The position numbers and the translations under genes are program-made. This document shows, in pieces, positions 32,088-40,722 of a DNA stretch of 50,568 nt (position 1 is the stretch's first letter; each line of letters starts with the position of its first letter). The DNA is from an uncultured Bacteroidia bacterium (GTDB taxonomy: Bacteria > Bacteroidota > Bacteroidia > Bacteroidales > F082), in the NCBI GenBank assembly GCA_902794155.1, contig CADBGN010000042.1:1-50568 (forward strand). Reading direction: 5' to 3'. Under the pieces are notes generated by a model. That model saw nothing but the letters and a program-made list of their open reading frames with translations, was not told the origin of the DNA and did not search any database.

Positions 32088-33909
32088 ATGAAAAAACACT
32101 GGTTCTTCTTTTTGCTTATTATTCTTGCATTCTTCAACCCCAAAAGGGAAAAAAGTGGATGCGAAGCAGAAGGAACAAATCCAGATCGACGATCAGCTGG
32201 CCTCGCAATATTATCGTGAGCAGGATTATGAAAAGGCTCGCGACATGTATGAGAGGCTTTTTGAGAAGACCAATCAAACCAGTTATTTTCAACAGTATAT
32301 CGAATGCCTATTCCATCTGAAGGATTACGAGAAGGCTGAACGAGAACTCAAATCGTATGCAAAGAAAAACCCGAGTTATACTAAAGCCGTTACCGATCTC
32401 ATCTATGCCTATACCATGCAAGGTAAGACGGACAAAGCCAAAAAGCAGTACAACGAATTGGTGAAAGACCTACCCGACCACGCCCCGACCATCCGAAACC
32501 TGAGTTTTGGATTTCAGTCAAGGGGACTGAACGACATGGCTTTGGCTGTTTTGGAGAAAGGCAATGCGCTTTTCAATGGAAAAGAAACCTTCTATTTGGA
32601 CCAAGCTTACATCCATCAGTCGTCCGCCAACTATCAGGAGGCGTTTAGGTACTATTTCCTTGAGTTGGAGACCCATCCTGGACAATACAACAACATACGC
32701 AACCGCTTGCAAACCATGATGTACTATGACGTGAATCATAGTATTTCCGATGATTTGCGAATGGCTCTGCTGAAGCAGACACAGGAGAAGCCTGACAATT
32801 TGGAGTTTGCCCAGCTGCTCGTTTGGTTTGCCCTTCAACAAGAGGATTATGACATTGCTTTGGCCCAAAGCCAAAGCATCGACCGCAAGACCCACGACCA
32901 AGACGGCCAAATCAACAATCTGGCCGGCATCTGCCTGAACAACAAGCAATATGACATCGCCAAGCAAGGCTATGCCTACATATTGGACAAAGGCAAAAGC
33001 AGCCCCTATTATGGTCAAGCGCTCACGGGTAGCCTCAAGGCCGACTACCTGAAACTGAAGGCAGCCAACAGTACCGATAAAAAGGCATACGAGCGACTCA
33101 CAAAACGCATTGAGGAGGCCTATACAGAGGTCAACTCCAATGACTTGGCGAAGCTGACGCTGATACAAGCCGACATCATGACTTACCAACTCGACAAGTC
33201 GGAGGAGGCCATCGACATGCTCAAGGAGACCATTGAAACTGTGGGCGGGCTGCAGGATAAGGCCGAACTCAAGTTGAAACTTGGCGACGTCTATCTTTAC
33301 AAGGATGAGGTTTGGGAAGCTACGCTACTCTATAGTCAAGTAGACAAGAGCCGCAAGGAAGAGCCCTTGGGTCACGAAGCCCGTTTCAAGAATGCGCAAC
33401 TACGTTATTTTATCGGCGAATACGAATGGGCTGAGAGTCAGTTGAAGGTGTTGAAAGCCGCCACCTCGAAGCTTATTGCGAACGATGCCATGACGCTCTC
33501 GTTGGTGATCAAAGACAACCTCGAAGTGGACACCACAGGTACCGAACTCAACCGCTTGGCCCGTGCCGACTATAGGATCTATCAGCAAAGGGAAGACGAA
33601 GCTTTAACGCTACTGGATGACATCATCGCCACGGGCAACGAAGTCAGCAAGCCGCATGCGCTGTTCCGTAAAGGCGAGATTATGGAGAGAAGAAAAGAAT
33701 ACGCCAATGCCGAGCAATTGTTTCTTCAGATTGTGGAGCAATACCCAGGCAGTTACATGGCCGACGCGGCCTTGATGCATGCTGCCCTATTGGAGCAAAA
33801 TGAATTGAAGGACAAGGAAGCGGCCAAACAGCATTACGAGAAGTTGATTGACGAATACCCGACGAGTATTTATACCGCCCAAGCGAAAAAGAACTATAGA
33901 AAGTTGTAA
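32088..33909 (+). CDS. Periplasmic TPR protein, apparent frameshift after the signal peptide
   Basis: The ATG at 32088 encodes a good signal peptide (MKKHWFFFLLIILAF), but its frame stops after about 43 codons. The long tetratricopeptide region runs in the +1 frame from about 32125 to 33909 (roughly 590 residues) and has no usable start except a TTG at 32125 that would lack any leader. Removing one base in the run of C4A4G3A6 at 32137-32153 would join the two into one protein continuing NPKGKKVDAKQKE. TPR units are visible throughout (QYYREQDYEKARDMYERLF; KPHALFRKGEIMERRKEYANAEQLFLQIVEQYP). Such proteins scaffold envelope complexes. Either a sequencing or assembly error or a real frameshift. 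Confidence 0.75.
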
Positions 33910-33919
33910 GTTGATGGGA

Positions 33920-33967
33920 GTCCCGTAGGGACGACAGCAAAACAAGCAGGTGGTGTAAACCCCTGCT
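33920..33967. repeat. GTCCC-GTA-GGGAC palindrome with second hairpin
   Basis: GTCCC/GGGAC (33920-33932) is followed by AGCAGG (33945-33950) pairing with CCTGCT (33962-33967). The element lies between the TPR gene and rsmA. Its core resembles the palindromes at 29781-29932. Confidence 0.5.
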
Positions 33968-33984
33968 GACAAAAATATGATACC

Positions 33985-34755
33985 ATGCAAGAAGTAAGAC
34001 CCAAGAAGGCCCTAGGCCAGCATTTCCTGACTGACCAAAACATAGCCCAACGCATAGTTGAGCAGCTGTCACCCGATGTGGAGAGCGTCATCGAAGTGGG
34101 TGCAGGCACGGGCGTTTTGACCCAATACATGGTGCAGGACATCTTGGACAAGTTCCATGTTATCGAGATTGACAAAGAGTCTATCGCCTACCTGCAAAAA
34201 CATTTCCCCATGCTCGGAGAGCGGCTGATTGAAGGCGACTTCCTGCGCACTGACCTCAGCCAGTTCGGCCAGCAAAACATGGCCATCATTGGCAATTTCC
34301 CTTACAACATCAGTAGCCAGATTTTCTTCCAGGTGCTGAAATATAAGGAACAAGTTGTGGAGGTTGTGGGCATGGTGCAGAAAGAAATGGCTGAGCGCAT
34401 GGCCGCCAAGGAAGGCAGCAAGACATACGGCATCCTTAGTGTATTAATGCAGGCTTGGTACGACATCGACTATCTCTTCACCGTGCACGAAAATGTCTTC
34501 AACCCTCCGCCCAAGGTGAAATCGGCAGTCATCAAGATGCGGCGCAACGCCGTCACCGATTTGGGTTGCGACGAGAAGCTGTTTGTCAGCATCGTCAAGC
34601 AGGCCTTTAACCAGCGCCGCAAGACCATGCGCAACTCGCTGCGCCCGATGCTCCGCCCCGACATCATCGAAAACGAGGTCTTTAACAAACGTCCAGAACA
34701 GCTTTCTGTACAGGAGTTTATTGATTTGACGAATTTGATTGCTGAGAACAAGTAA
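33985..34755 (+). CDS. rsmA: 16S rRNA dimethyladenosine transferase (KsgA)
   Basis: The 256-residue enzyme dimethylates two adjacent adenines near the 3' end of 16S rRNA late in small-subunit assembly. Motifs: the N-terminal KKALGQHFLTDQNIAQRI, the SAM loop EVGAGTGVLTQYM, and the catalytic IGNFPYNISSQIFF (N-F-P-Y). The C-terminal helical domain includes VKQAFNQRRKTMRNSL. The length is standard. It ends 11 bases from the convergent S41 peptidase gene; no terminator is apparent between them. Confidence 0.97.
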   Translation: MQEVRPKKALGQHFLTDQNIAQRIVEQLSPDVESVIEVGAGTGVLTQYMVQDILDKFHVIEIDKESIAYLQKHFPMLGERLIEGDFLRTDLSQFGQQNMAIIGNFPYNISSQIFFQVLKYKEQVVEVVGMVQKEMAERMAAKEGSKTYGILSVLMQAWYDIDYLFTVHENVFNPPPKVKSAVIKMRRNAVTDLGCDEKLFVSIVKQAFNQRRKTMRNSLRPMLRPDIIENEVFNKRPEQLSVQEFIDLTNLIAENK

Positions 34756-34765
34756 TCACATCAAA

Positions 34766-36196
34766 CTATAACTCCTGAATAATGCCTTCCAGCCTCCCCA
34801 ACAATTTCTTCCTGGACTTTTTCTGAAACAACTCATACAAATCTAACTCATAATCAGGAGCAAACCCACTTGAAGCATCCCTGTTCTCGAAATCATAGCA
34901 CTTGCCAATATTAATCATCACCTTGATTCCCGATGGCAGAGTAAAATAATAAGGTTGCGCGTTGGCCCCAGCAGTTTTCTCACCCAAAAACACCACCCGT
35001 TTGTTTTGCGACAACATAATGGCAAAATACTCCGCAGCCGACACGGTTTCATGTCCCATAAGCACATAAATGTTGCCGCGATACCGCTTGGATGCCGGAA
35101 CTGAATTCTTGAACTTGGCCCAACTCGGGTCCTGATAGTTCACGCTTTCAAAGGTATGGTTCAGATAATATTCTTGGTTCTTTGTAATGTCAATCTCTGT
35201 TTCTTTCCTCTCGTTGGGAATGAAAGAAGAAGATGCCATTATGCTTGCATTGCTCACGCGGTTCAATGTCGGGTATTTGTAGATGGTGTCGCTATCCACC
35301 AAATAGCCAAGGACGGTATCACAAAAAGAGCTGTATCCACCCATATTATAGGATATGTTAATAATCAGGTTGTCTGCTTTTTGTATCTCCTCATAATGGC
35401 TAAAAAACGCTTCGGAAAAACTCTCGTTGCAGGCAGTCAAGGCGAGATAGGCGAAACTGTTTGTCGTGTCCGCAACAAAGCTGTTCACCGTCCTCCAATA
35501 GTTGCCGCCTGTATGAAACATATCGTTACGATCTCGTTTCTCTGGGTCAAGGTAATAGTCGGCATACACATCCACCTCATGCACCCCTTTCGGGTCTTTA
35601 ATACCCAGGCGGATTCTCTCATCACTTTTCATCAAGCAGCAATTGAGGTTGCTGAAATAGAACATGGCTTCCTGCATCTTGTATTCTTCGTTGGAGCAGG
35701 TAACGTAGGGAATATGATACTCTCTGAAGTAATCCACGGCATCCATGCCATTGATGGTGACCACCGTGTCCCCGACATGCAGCGAGTCTGCCATCCTTGT
35801 GCCAAAATTCTCGATGACTATATTACCGTTATGGTATGAAGTGGCCAACAGAGGATAGGCAAGGTGTTTCACCAGATGATCAGGCGCGCCGAAAATCTTC
35901 GTGTGGCCATTGTTGAAGCAAGCCATAAATCGCTGAAGCACTTTCCAATACTCAAAGTCATCCTTGGTTTCCGTCACCATGGGAATAAACGTCCTGTAAA
36001 GGCTGTCGATGTCCAGTCCGGGGCAGTTGTCCATGTTCCCGAAATTATACGACATCTCTTTCCACAACATAGACAGTTCATAAACCTTCTGCTCCGAAGA
36101 AATCTGATTTATATCCGTCGCTTCTTGCCCTTGCATGGTCACCCCACTCGCCATCAGCAGGAGCGCAAGCAGTGCGTAAATTCTTGTCATTCTCAT
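34766..36196 (-). CDS. Secreted S41-family peptidase
   Basis: The 476-residue protein has a signal peptide cut at TMQG|QEA, an N-terminal helical cap, and a PDZ-like region (LHVGDTVVTINGMDAVDYF). The S41 catalytic domain follows: the nucleophile region GHETVSAAEYFAIML, where Ser is expected to act, then VVFLGEKTAGANAQPYYFTLPSG. S41 (tail-specific, tricorn-like) enzymes cut proteins in the periplasm or outside. No T9SS sorting domain is present, so periplasmic or other export is expected. The leader is strikingly similar, in protein and DNA, to the leaders of the cargo genes at 1126 and 2796. It lies 45 bases downstream of nadD, with no clear promoter. Confidence 0.82.
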   Translation of the reverse strand: MRMTRIYALLALLLMASGVTMQGQEATDINQISSEQKVYELSMLWKEMSYNFGNMDNCPGLDIDSLYRTFIPMVTETKDDFEYWKVLQRFMACFNNGHTKIFGAPDHLVKHLAYPLLATSYHNGNIVIENFGTRMADSLHVGDTVVTINGMDAVDYFREYHIPYVTCSNEEYKMQEAMFYFSNLNCCLMKSDERIRLGIKDPKGVHEVDVYADYYLDPEKRDRNDMFHTGGNYWRTVNSFVADTTNSFAYLALTACNESFSEAFFSHYEEIQKADNLIINISYNMGGYSSFCDTVLGYLVDSDTIYKYPTLNRVSNASIMASSSFIPNERKETEIDITKNQEYYLNHTFESVNYQDPSWAKFKNSVPASKRYRGNIYVLMGHETVSAAEYFAIMLSQNKRVVFLGEKTAGANAQPYYFTLPSGIKVMINIGKCYDFENRDASSGFAPDYELDLYELFQKKSRKKLLGRLEGIIQEL

Positions 36197-36241
36197 ATTC
36201 CTTTGATTCGAATTATATCAAAGTAAACAACTTCAGAATTT

Positions 36242-36817
36242 TTACTCATAAAACCGTTGTTCCTTCATATATTGGAACGCCTTCTCCGGCATGAAATGCC
36301 GTACGTCGCGTCCTTCCTTGACACATTGGCGGATAAAGGTGGACGAAATCTCCAGAATCGGGGTCTTCAGTACCGTCACCGAGGGATAATTAATCAGCTC
36401 ACCGCCATCGTAGCCCTCACGCGGAAAGACTAACAGCTCATAATTGTCAAGAATCTTCTGGTATTCGCGCCAGTTCTTGAAGTTTTGTAGGCTGTCCATG
36501 CCGCAGATGAAGACGAACTCACAGTCGGGGTGCTGTTCCGAGAGTGCGGTTAAGGTGTTGATGGTGTAGGATGGGGTAGGGAGGTGCATCTCGATGTCGC
36601 TGACGAAAAATCTTGGGTCGTCGCCGAGGGCGAGTTGCACCATCTTGAGGCGTTCGTCGTCGTCCAGCAAATCCTCTTTTTTCTTCAAGGGATTCTGCGG
36701 CGTGACCACAAACCATAACTCGTCCAAGTCGGAGAACTCTACCAAATAGTTGGCTAGCATGATGTGGCCGTGATGGATCGGGTTGAAAGAGCCGGAGTAA
36801 ATGCCTACTTTTTTCAT
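36242..36817 (-). CDS. nadD: Nicotinate-nucleotide adenylyltransferase
   Basis: The 191-residue enzyme converts nicotinate mononucleotide and ATP to deamido-NAD in NAD synthesis. Seen are the nucleotidyltransferase start GIYSGSFNPIHHGHIMLANYL, the FVVTPQNPLKKK loop, and the C-terminal ISSTFIRQCVKEGRDVRHFMP. Length is normal. It lies 4 bases after gmk and is co-transcribed with it. Confidence 0.96.
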   Translation of the reverse strand: MKKVGIYSGSFNPIHHGHIMLANYLVEFSDLDELWFVVTPQNPLKKKEDLLDDDERLKMVQLALGDDPRFFVSDIEMHLPTPSYTINTLTALSEQHPDCEFVFICGMDSLQNFKNWREYQKILDNYELLVFPREGYDGGELINYPSVTVLKTPILEISSTFIRQCVKEGRDVRHFMPEKAFQYMKEQRFYE

Positions 36818-36821
36818 GGCC

Positions 36822-37424
36822 TTAAAAGTCCAAGTCAGGGCGGTGGGTCTCGGGGGTGTTTAAGAAAGCGGTGACCACCTCAAGGATTTCGCGCTTGGCG
36901 GTCTCGAGGTCGTCGTTGATGATGGTACGGTCGAATTTGCCTTGGGCGAACTCGGTCTCCCATTCGGCTTTAGCGACACGGTTTTCAATCTCCTCCATTG
37001 AGTCGGTGCCACGATTGATGAGACGTTGACGAAGCACTTCAACAGATGGTGCTTGGATGAAGACCGAAAGGGCTTGGTCGCCATAGTGCTTCTTGATGTT
37101 CACGCCTCCACAGACGTCGACGTCGAAGGCCACGTGCTTGCCGTCTTCCTGCATTTGGGCGACTACAGCAAGCAAGGTGCCGTAGCAACGGCCGGGATAG
37201 ACCTCTTCCCATTCGAGGAACTCGCCGTTCTCGACGCGCTGTTTGAACTCGTCCATCGACAAGAAATAATATTCACGGCCGTTCACCTCCTCGCCGCGAG
37301 GCGGACGAGTGGTGGCCGAAACCGAGAAAGCCATCTCGGGGATGTTGGCCATGACATGATTGAGCAAGGTGGTCTTGCCCGAGCCCGACGGGGCGCTGAA
37401 GATTAGAAGTTTTCCTTTTTTCAT
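36822..37424 (-). CDS. gmk: Guanylate kinase
   Basis: The 200-residue enzyme phosphorylates GMP to GDP with ATP. The P-loop is FSAPSGSGKTTLLNHV (residues 9-24), the GMP-binding part is VSATTRPPRGEEVNGREYYF, and the EFLEWEEVYPGRCYGT and VDVCGGVNIKK segments are typical. It sits between yicC and nadD; gmk next to yicC is an old and widespread association. Confidence 0.97.
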   Translation of the reverse strand: MKKGKLLIFSAPSGSGKTTLLNHVMANIPEMAFSVSATTRPPRGEEVNGREYYFLSMDEFKQRVENGEFLEWEEVYPGRCYGTLLAVVAQMQEDGKHVAFDVDVCGGVNIKKHYGDQALSVFIQAPSVEVLRQRLINRGTDSMEEIENRVAKAEWETEFAQGKFDRTIINDDLETAKREILEVVTAFLNTPETHRPDLDF

Positions 37425-37437
37425 AGTTGTTTTTTAT

Positions 37438-37540
37438 TGCTTCTGGCTTCTGGCCTTTGGCTTCAGGCGGTCTCATGATTGGAAAGAAGTCTTTACTTCT
37501 GTTGGGATTGCCAGCTGCCAATAGCCAGTAGCCAGTGGCC
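37438..37540. repeat. TGGC-rich imperfect inverted repeat between gmk and yicC
   Basis: The left half has TGGC three times at 37444, 37451 and 37458 with 7-base period. The right half has GCCA at 37510, 37517, 37524 and 37531, again 7 bases apart. The two halves are complementary in character and could fold together. It fills nearly the whole 117-base gap between the two genes. Confidence 0.55.
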
Positions 37541-37541
37541 A

Positions 37542-38414
37542 TTACAAAATATTACACACCTGTTCCTTGATCTTCTCCAATTCGTCCTTCATCTTGACGA
37601 CAATCTTCTGGATGTTCACCTCGTTGGCTTTCGAGCCTAAGGTGTTGATCTCGCGCCCCATCTCTTGGGCGATGAAGCCGAGTTTCTTGCCCGCTTGGTC
37701 GTCGTCGCAGCTTTCATTGAAGTAGTTGCAATGCTGGCGCAGGCGCACTTTCTCTTCGGTGATGTCAAGCTTCTCAAGATAATAAATCAGTTCTTGCTCA
37801 AAGCGGTTCTCGTCATATTGTCCGGCGGTGGTCAGCTCGCTTAGGTTTTTCGTGATGCGTTGCTTGATGACTTCGTGGCGGCTCTTCTCGTAGGGCTCCA
37901 CTTGTCCGAGCAGGTCGAGAATCAGTTCCACGCGGTGCAACAGGTCTTTTTTCAAAGTGTTGCCTTCTTGGATGCGGAAGCCATCGACGATGTCCAAGGC
38001 TTGGTCGAGGGTCTCAGCCACTTTGGCGACAAAAGCTTCGTCATAATTCTCAACGGGCACATTAAAAATACCTGGCATACGGAAGAGGATGGAAGCCATG
38101 TCGTCGGCAGGAGCCACGTTCAAGGCAATTGAAATGGCCTCAATCTGGTCTTTGTAAGCCTTCACGATGTCTTGGTCGATATGGTAGGTCTGGCTTAGGT
38201 CGGTGTCGGTGATGGTGATGACCACGTCCACCTTGCCGCGTTGCAGCTTGGTACCGATTCTGTTGCGGAAATCCAGTTCGGCGAAACGCAACTCATTGGG
38301 CAGCTTCACCTGAAGGTCCAACTGCTTGCTGTTAAGGGTCTTGACTTCGACAGATATCTTTTTTGCATTATAGGTTTGCTCGGCGATGCCGTAACCTGTC
38401 ATGGAACGAATCAT
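37542..38414 (-). CDS. yicC: YicC-family endoribonuclease
   Basis: The 290-residue protein starts MIRSMTGYGIAE and ends KMKDELEKIKEQVCNIL, both strongly conserved in YicC. The middle has VEVKTLNSKQLDLQVKLP, and near the C-terminus is GKKLGFIAQEMGREINTLGSKAN. YicC proteins act as RNA endonucleases in studied bacteria. The gene stands 117 bases from gmk and 24 bases after the lipoprotein gene at 38439, so it may be read from that promoter. Confidence 0.95.
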   Translation of the reverse strand: MIRSMTGYGIAEQTYNAKKISVEVKTLNSKQLDLQVKLPNELRFAELDFRNRIGTKLQRGKVDVVITITDTDLSQTYHIDQDIVKAYKDQIEAISIALNVAPADDMASILFRMPGIFNVPVENYDEAFVAKVAETLDQALDIVDGFRIQEGNTLKKDLLHRVELILDLLGQVEPYEKSRHEVIKQRITKNLSELTTAGQYDENRFEQELIYYLEKLDITEEKVRLRQHCNYFNESCDDDQAGKKLGFIAQEMGREINTLGSKANEVNIQKIVVKMKDELEKIKEQVCNIL

Positions 38415-38438
38415 AAATCTTGTATTTGTTGATAAAGC

Positions 38439-39488
38439 TTATTGTTGGACAAATCCCCAAGGCTTTCTGTAAAGGTCTTTTTGAGTGCCGGCCGAGATTT
38501 GGATATCTTTAGTTATGTTGATTCTTGAAGAGAAAATGCCGTAGCCACCCGACACATTGGTATAGTCTGGAACGGTCTGCGAGAATCCTGACTGTGAATT
38601 TACTTGTATGTAATTGTAAAGTTCGTTGGCGCCAGCTGACAATTTGATCTGAATGGGGTATTTGTCGAAGGAGCGTACCACATTGGGATGGTTCACATCG
38701 TAAACCGTGTCAGCTCCAATGGCATCTTCCAAAAGGTTAAACAGGATGTTTTCACTATAGGTGAAGAAGAACAAACTGTTTTCGGTATTTAGTTCCTCGA
38801 TGCTCTTTGAGCCGCATGAATACGATACTTGTTTATCAACCATTGGGCCGCCATTAACGGATTCGTGATAGTTGAAGAAGAATTCCAGGTCATAGAATAC
38901 GGCATTGTCGGCAGAAGTGAACTTGATTTTGCTTGACTTTTCGCTTGGCTCGGATGTGAAATGGAGGGAATAAGTCGCAATTTTGAATTCCTCGCCTCCT
39001 ACGATACTCGTCTCAGCGGAAATGGTGTCATTGTCCTTAAATACAAAAAGCCTGTATTTATAATTCGTATGACCGTTGTTGTTGGCAAATTTGTCCTTGT
39101 CAGTAGTGAAATACACTTTTTGGTCGGGCGAGTAGAATATGCCTTCTTGCTTGTTTCGAATGGTTATCGTATCAAGTTTCAGAGTGTCGCCAGTGGGATG
39201 GTATGTATTGCCATAGCCTTGCTTGTATTCAACAATATAGGCATTCAATTTGCCAGGATAGTTGCAGGAGTCGGCGATAAGTGCCACGTTAAGGGCGTTG
39301 ATGTGGCTTTCATTGCTGCCAGAGAAAGCCCTGTTAATTCTCACGTAGTTGGTGTCTTCTGAGGTGTTGAGAAGGCCATAAATTACGGGAATGTCTTTGT
39401 AGTTTGCATAAAGATCAACGTCCGTGCTGCATGCGTTGAAGCCTACGAGACCTGCTACCAAAGATAGGTAAACAAATAGTTTCTTCAT
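38439..39488 (-). CDS. Putative surface lipoprotein, paralogue A
   Basis: The 349-residue lipoprotein has a leader ending GFNAC (Cys at residue 20). The mature part is beta-rich with an N-terminal block shared with the next gene: VDLYA(N/E)YKDIP, DTNYV(R/K)I(N/T)RAF, and VALIADS-NYPGKL. The layout resembles DUF4249-type lipoproteins of Bacteroidetes, but this is unconfirmed. It has its own -7 element and lies 71 bases from its paralogue. The C-terminus of both ends in PWGF(V/K)(Q/E)Q. Role unknown; a pair of surface-exposed binding lipoproteins is plausible. Confidence 0.78.
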   Translation of the reverse strand: MKKLFVYLSLVAGLVGFNACSTDVDLYANYKDIPVIYGLLNTSEDTNYVRINRAFSGSNESHINALNVALIADSCNYPGKLNAYIVEYKQGYGNTYHPTGDTLKLDTITIRNKQEGIFYSPDQKVYFTTDKDKFANNNGHTNYKYRLFVFKDNDTISAETSIVGGEEFKIATYSLHFTSEPSEKSSKIKFTSADNAVFYDLEFFFNYHESVNGGPMVDKQVSYSCGSKSIEELNTENSLFFFTYSENILFNLLEDAIGADTVYDVNHPNVVRSFDKYPIQIKLSAGANELYNYIQVNSQSGFSQTVPDYTNVSGGYGIFSSRINITKDIQISAGTQKDLYRKPWGFVQQ

Positions 39489-39514
39489 CGTTTGATTAGA
39501 TTGTTTAGGAACTG

Positions 39515-39522
39515 CAAAATTA
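39515..39522 (-). promoter_or_regulatory. -7 promoter element for lipoprotein A
   Basis: Reads TAATTTTG on the minus strand, 26 bases before the ATG at 39488. Confidence 0.5.
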
Positions 39523-39559
39523 GCAATTTTTCAGTAAGCATGGCCAAATTAGGTAATTA

Positions 39560-40618
39560 TTATTGTTCCTTGAAGCCCCAGGGGGATATGCCGAAAAGCT
39601 CTCTTTTGGTATTTGCGGAAAGATTTGCCACTCTTTCGATTTTTGTGCGTGATGAAAAAAGACCGTAGCCGCCTTCGATGTTGGTGTAGGTTGTGACGAG
39701 CGACATAGGACTGTTGGCTTGAACTTGGCTGGCTATATAATAGTATGCGAGATCGTCGCTGGCGGCGCTGATGGAAATGACAAAGTCATCGGTGTAGCGG
39801 ATAACATTGGGGTGATTGGGGTCAACGATGGTGTCCCCACCGATGGCGTAGGCGAGGGCGTCGAAAAGCCAGTTTTCGGAGTATTCTAGATAATAGCAGT
39901 TGCCGGTTCCTTCAAGCTTGTGAAACTCATCGATGGTTCTCGTTCCAAAAGAACGACTGATGCTTTTTTTCTTTGTCCCCTGTCCGGCCTTTTGTTCGAG
40001 GTAATTGAACTGGAACGAGACTTCGTAAAGGGAGGCAAAACCGTCTGCCTTGAATATGATCTTCCTCACGTTATTTGTATGAGCCATCTGAAAGCCCACA
40101 CCTCCTGTCAAAATGGAGAATTCCTCGTTACCGACCATGCCCGTCTTTGCAGTGAGCGAGTCCCCATCAGGCTTAACTACAACAAGACGGTATTTGTATT
40201 TGACTCCGTTCTTGCCCGTGTTGAAAGGTTCGGTGGTATAATAGAAGGTTTGGTCGGGGGCATAGAAAACCCCCGCCTCCTTCCCGTGAAGTGTTATCGT
40301 ATCCAATGCTATAATGCGGCCTGTAGGTTCGTAATAGTTGTCGTGAGAGCTTTTCAACTCGACGATGTGGGCGTCCAACTTGCCTGGATAGTTGCTAGAG
40401 TCGGCAATCAGCGCCACGTCGTTGGCATTAATGAAGTTGTCGTTGGAGCCGCAAAAAGCACGAGTAATCTTGACATAATTGGTGTCGGACTTTGGGTTGA
40501 GCATGGCGTAAACGATGGGAATATCTTTGTATTCGGCATATAAATCCACCTTTGTGCTGCATGAGTCCAATACCAAAACAAAACAATATAAAGTAAGAAT
40601 AAAACGTATAATTTTCAT
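39560..40618 (-). CDS. Putative surface lipoprotein, paralogue B
   Basis: The 352-residue lipoprotein has a leader ending VLDSC (Cys at residue 20) and the same domain plan as the neighbour at 38439-39488. The closest agreement is in the first 100 residues and at the C-terminus (GGYGLFSSRTKI versus GGYGIFSSRINI). The pair arose by tandem duplication and has diverged widely. It is divergent from the N-glycanase gene, with 104 bases and two back-to-back promoters between them, so shared control is possible. Confidence 0.78.
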   Translation of the reverse strand: MKIIRFILTLYCFVLVLDSCSTKVDLYAEYKDIPIVYAMLNPKSDTNYVKITRAFCGSNDNFINANDVALIADSSNYPGKLDAHIVELKSSHDNYYEPTGRIIALDTITLHGKEAGVFYAPDQTFYYTTEPFNTGKNGVKYKYRLVVVKPDGDSLTAKTGMVGNEEFSILTGGVGFQMAHTNNVRKIIFKADGFASLYEVSFQFNYLEQKAGQGTKKKSISRSFGTRTIDEFHKLEGTGNCYYLEYSENWLFDALAYAIGGDTIVDPNHPNVIRYTDDFVISISAASDDLAYYYIASQVQANSPMSLVTTYTNIEGGYGLFSSRTKIERVANLSANTKRELFGISPWGFKEQ

Positions 40619-40642
40619 ATTGAAACAATTTTATTGATACGG

Positions 40643-40650
40643 CAAAAGTA
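40643..40650 (-). promoter_or_regulatory. -7 promoter element for lipoprotein B
   Basis: Reads TACTTTTG on the minus strand, 25 bases before the ATG at 40618. It is 16 bases from the -33 of the divergent N-glycanase promoter. Confidence 0.55.
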
Positions 40651-40665
40651 GTGTTTTTCCCTTTC

Positions 40666-40699
40666 TTTGCAAATTATTATGCAATTATTTCTATTTTTG
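40666..40699 (+). promoter_or_regulatory. Promoter of the PNGase F-like gene
   Basis: TTTG (40666-40669) and TATTTTTG (40692-40699) with a 22-base spacer match the Bacteroidetes promoter pattern. The ATG at 40723 follows 24 bases later, which rules out the earlier possible start at 40651. Confidence 0.65.
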
Positions 40700-40722
40700 T
40701 CCACAAAATTACTCCAACACTT

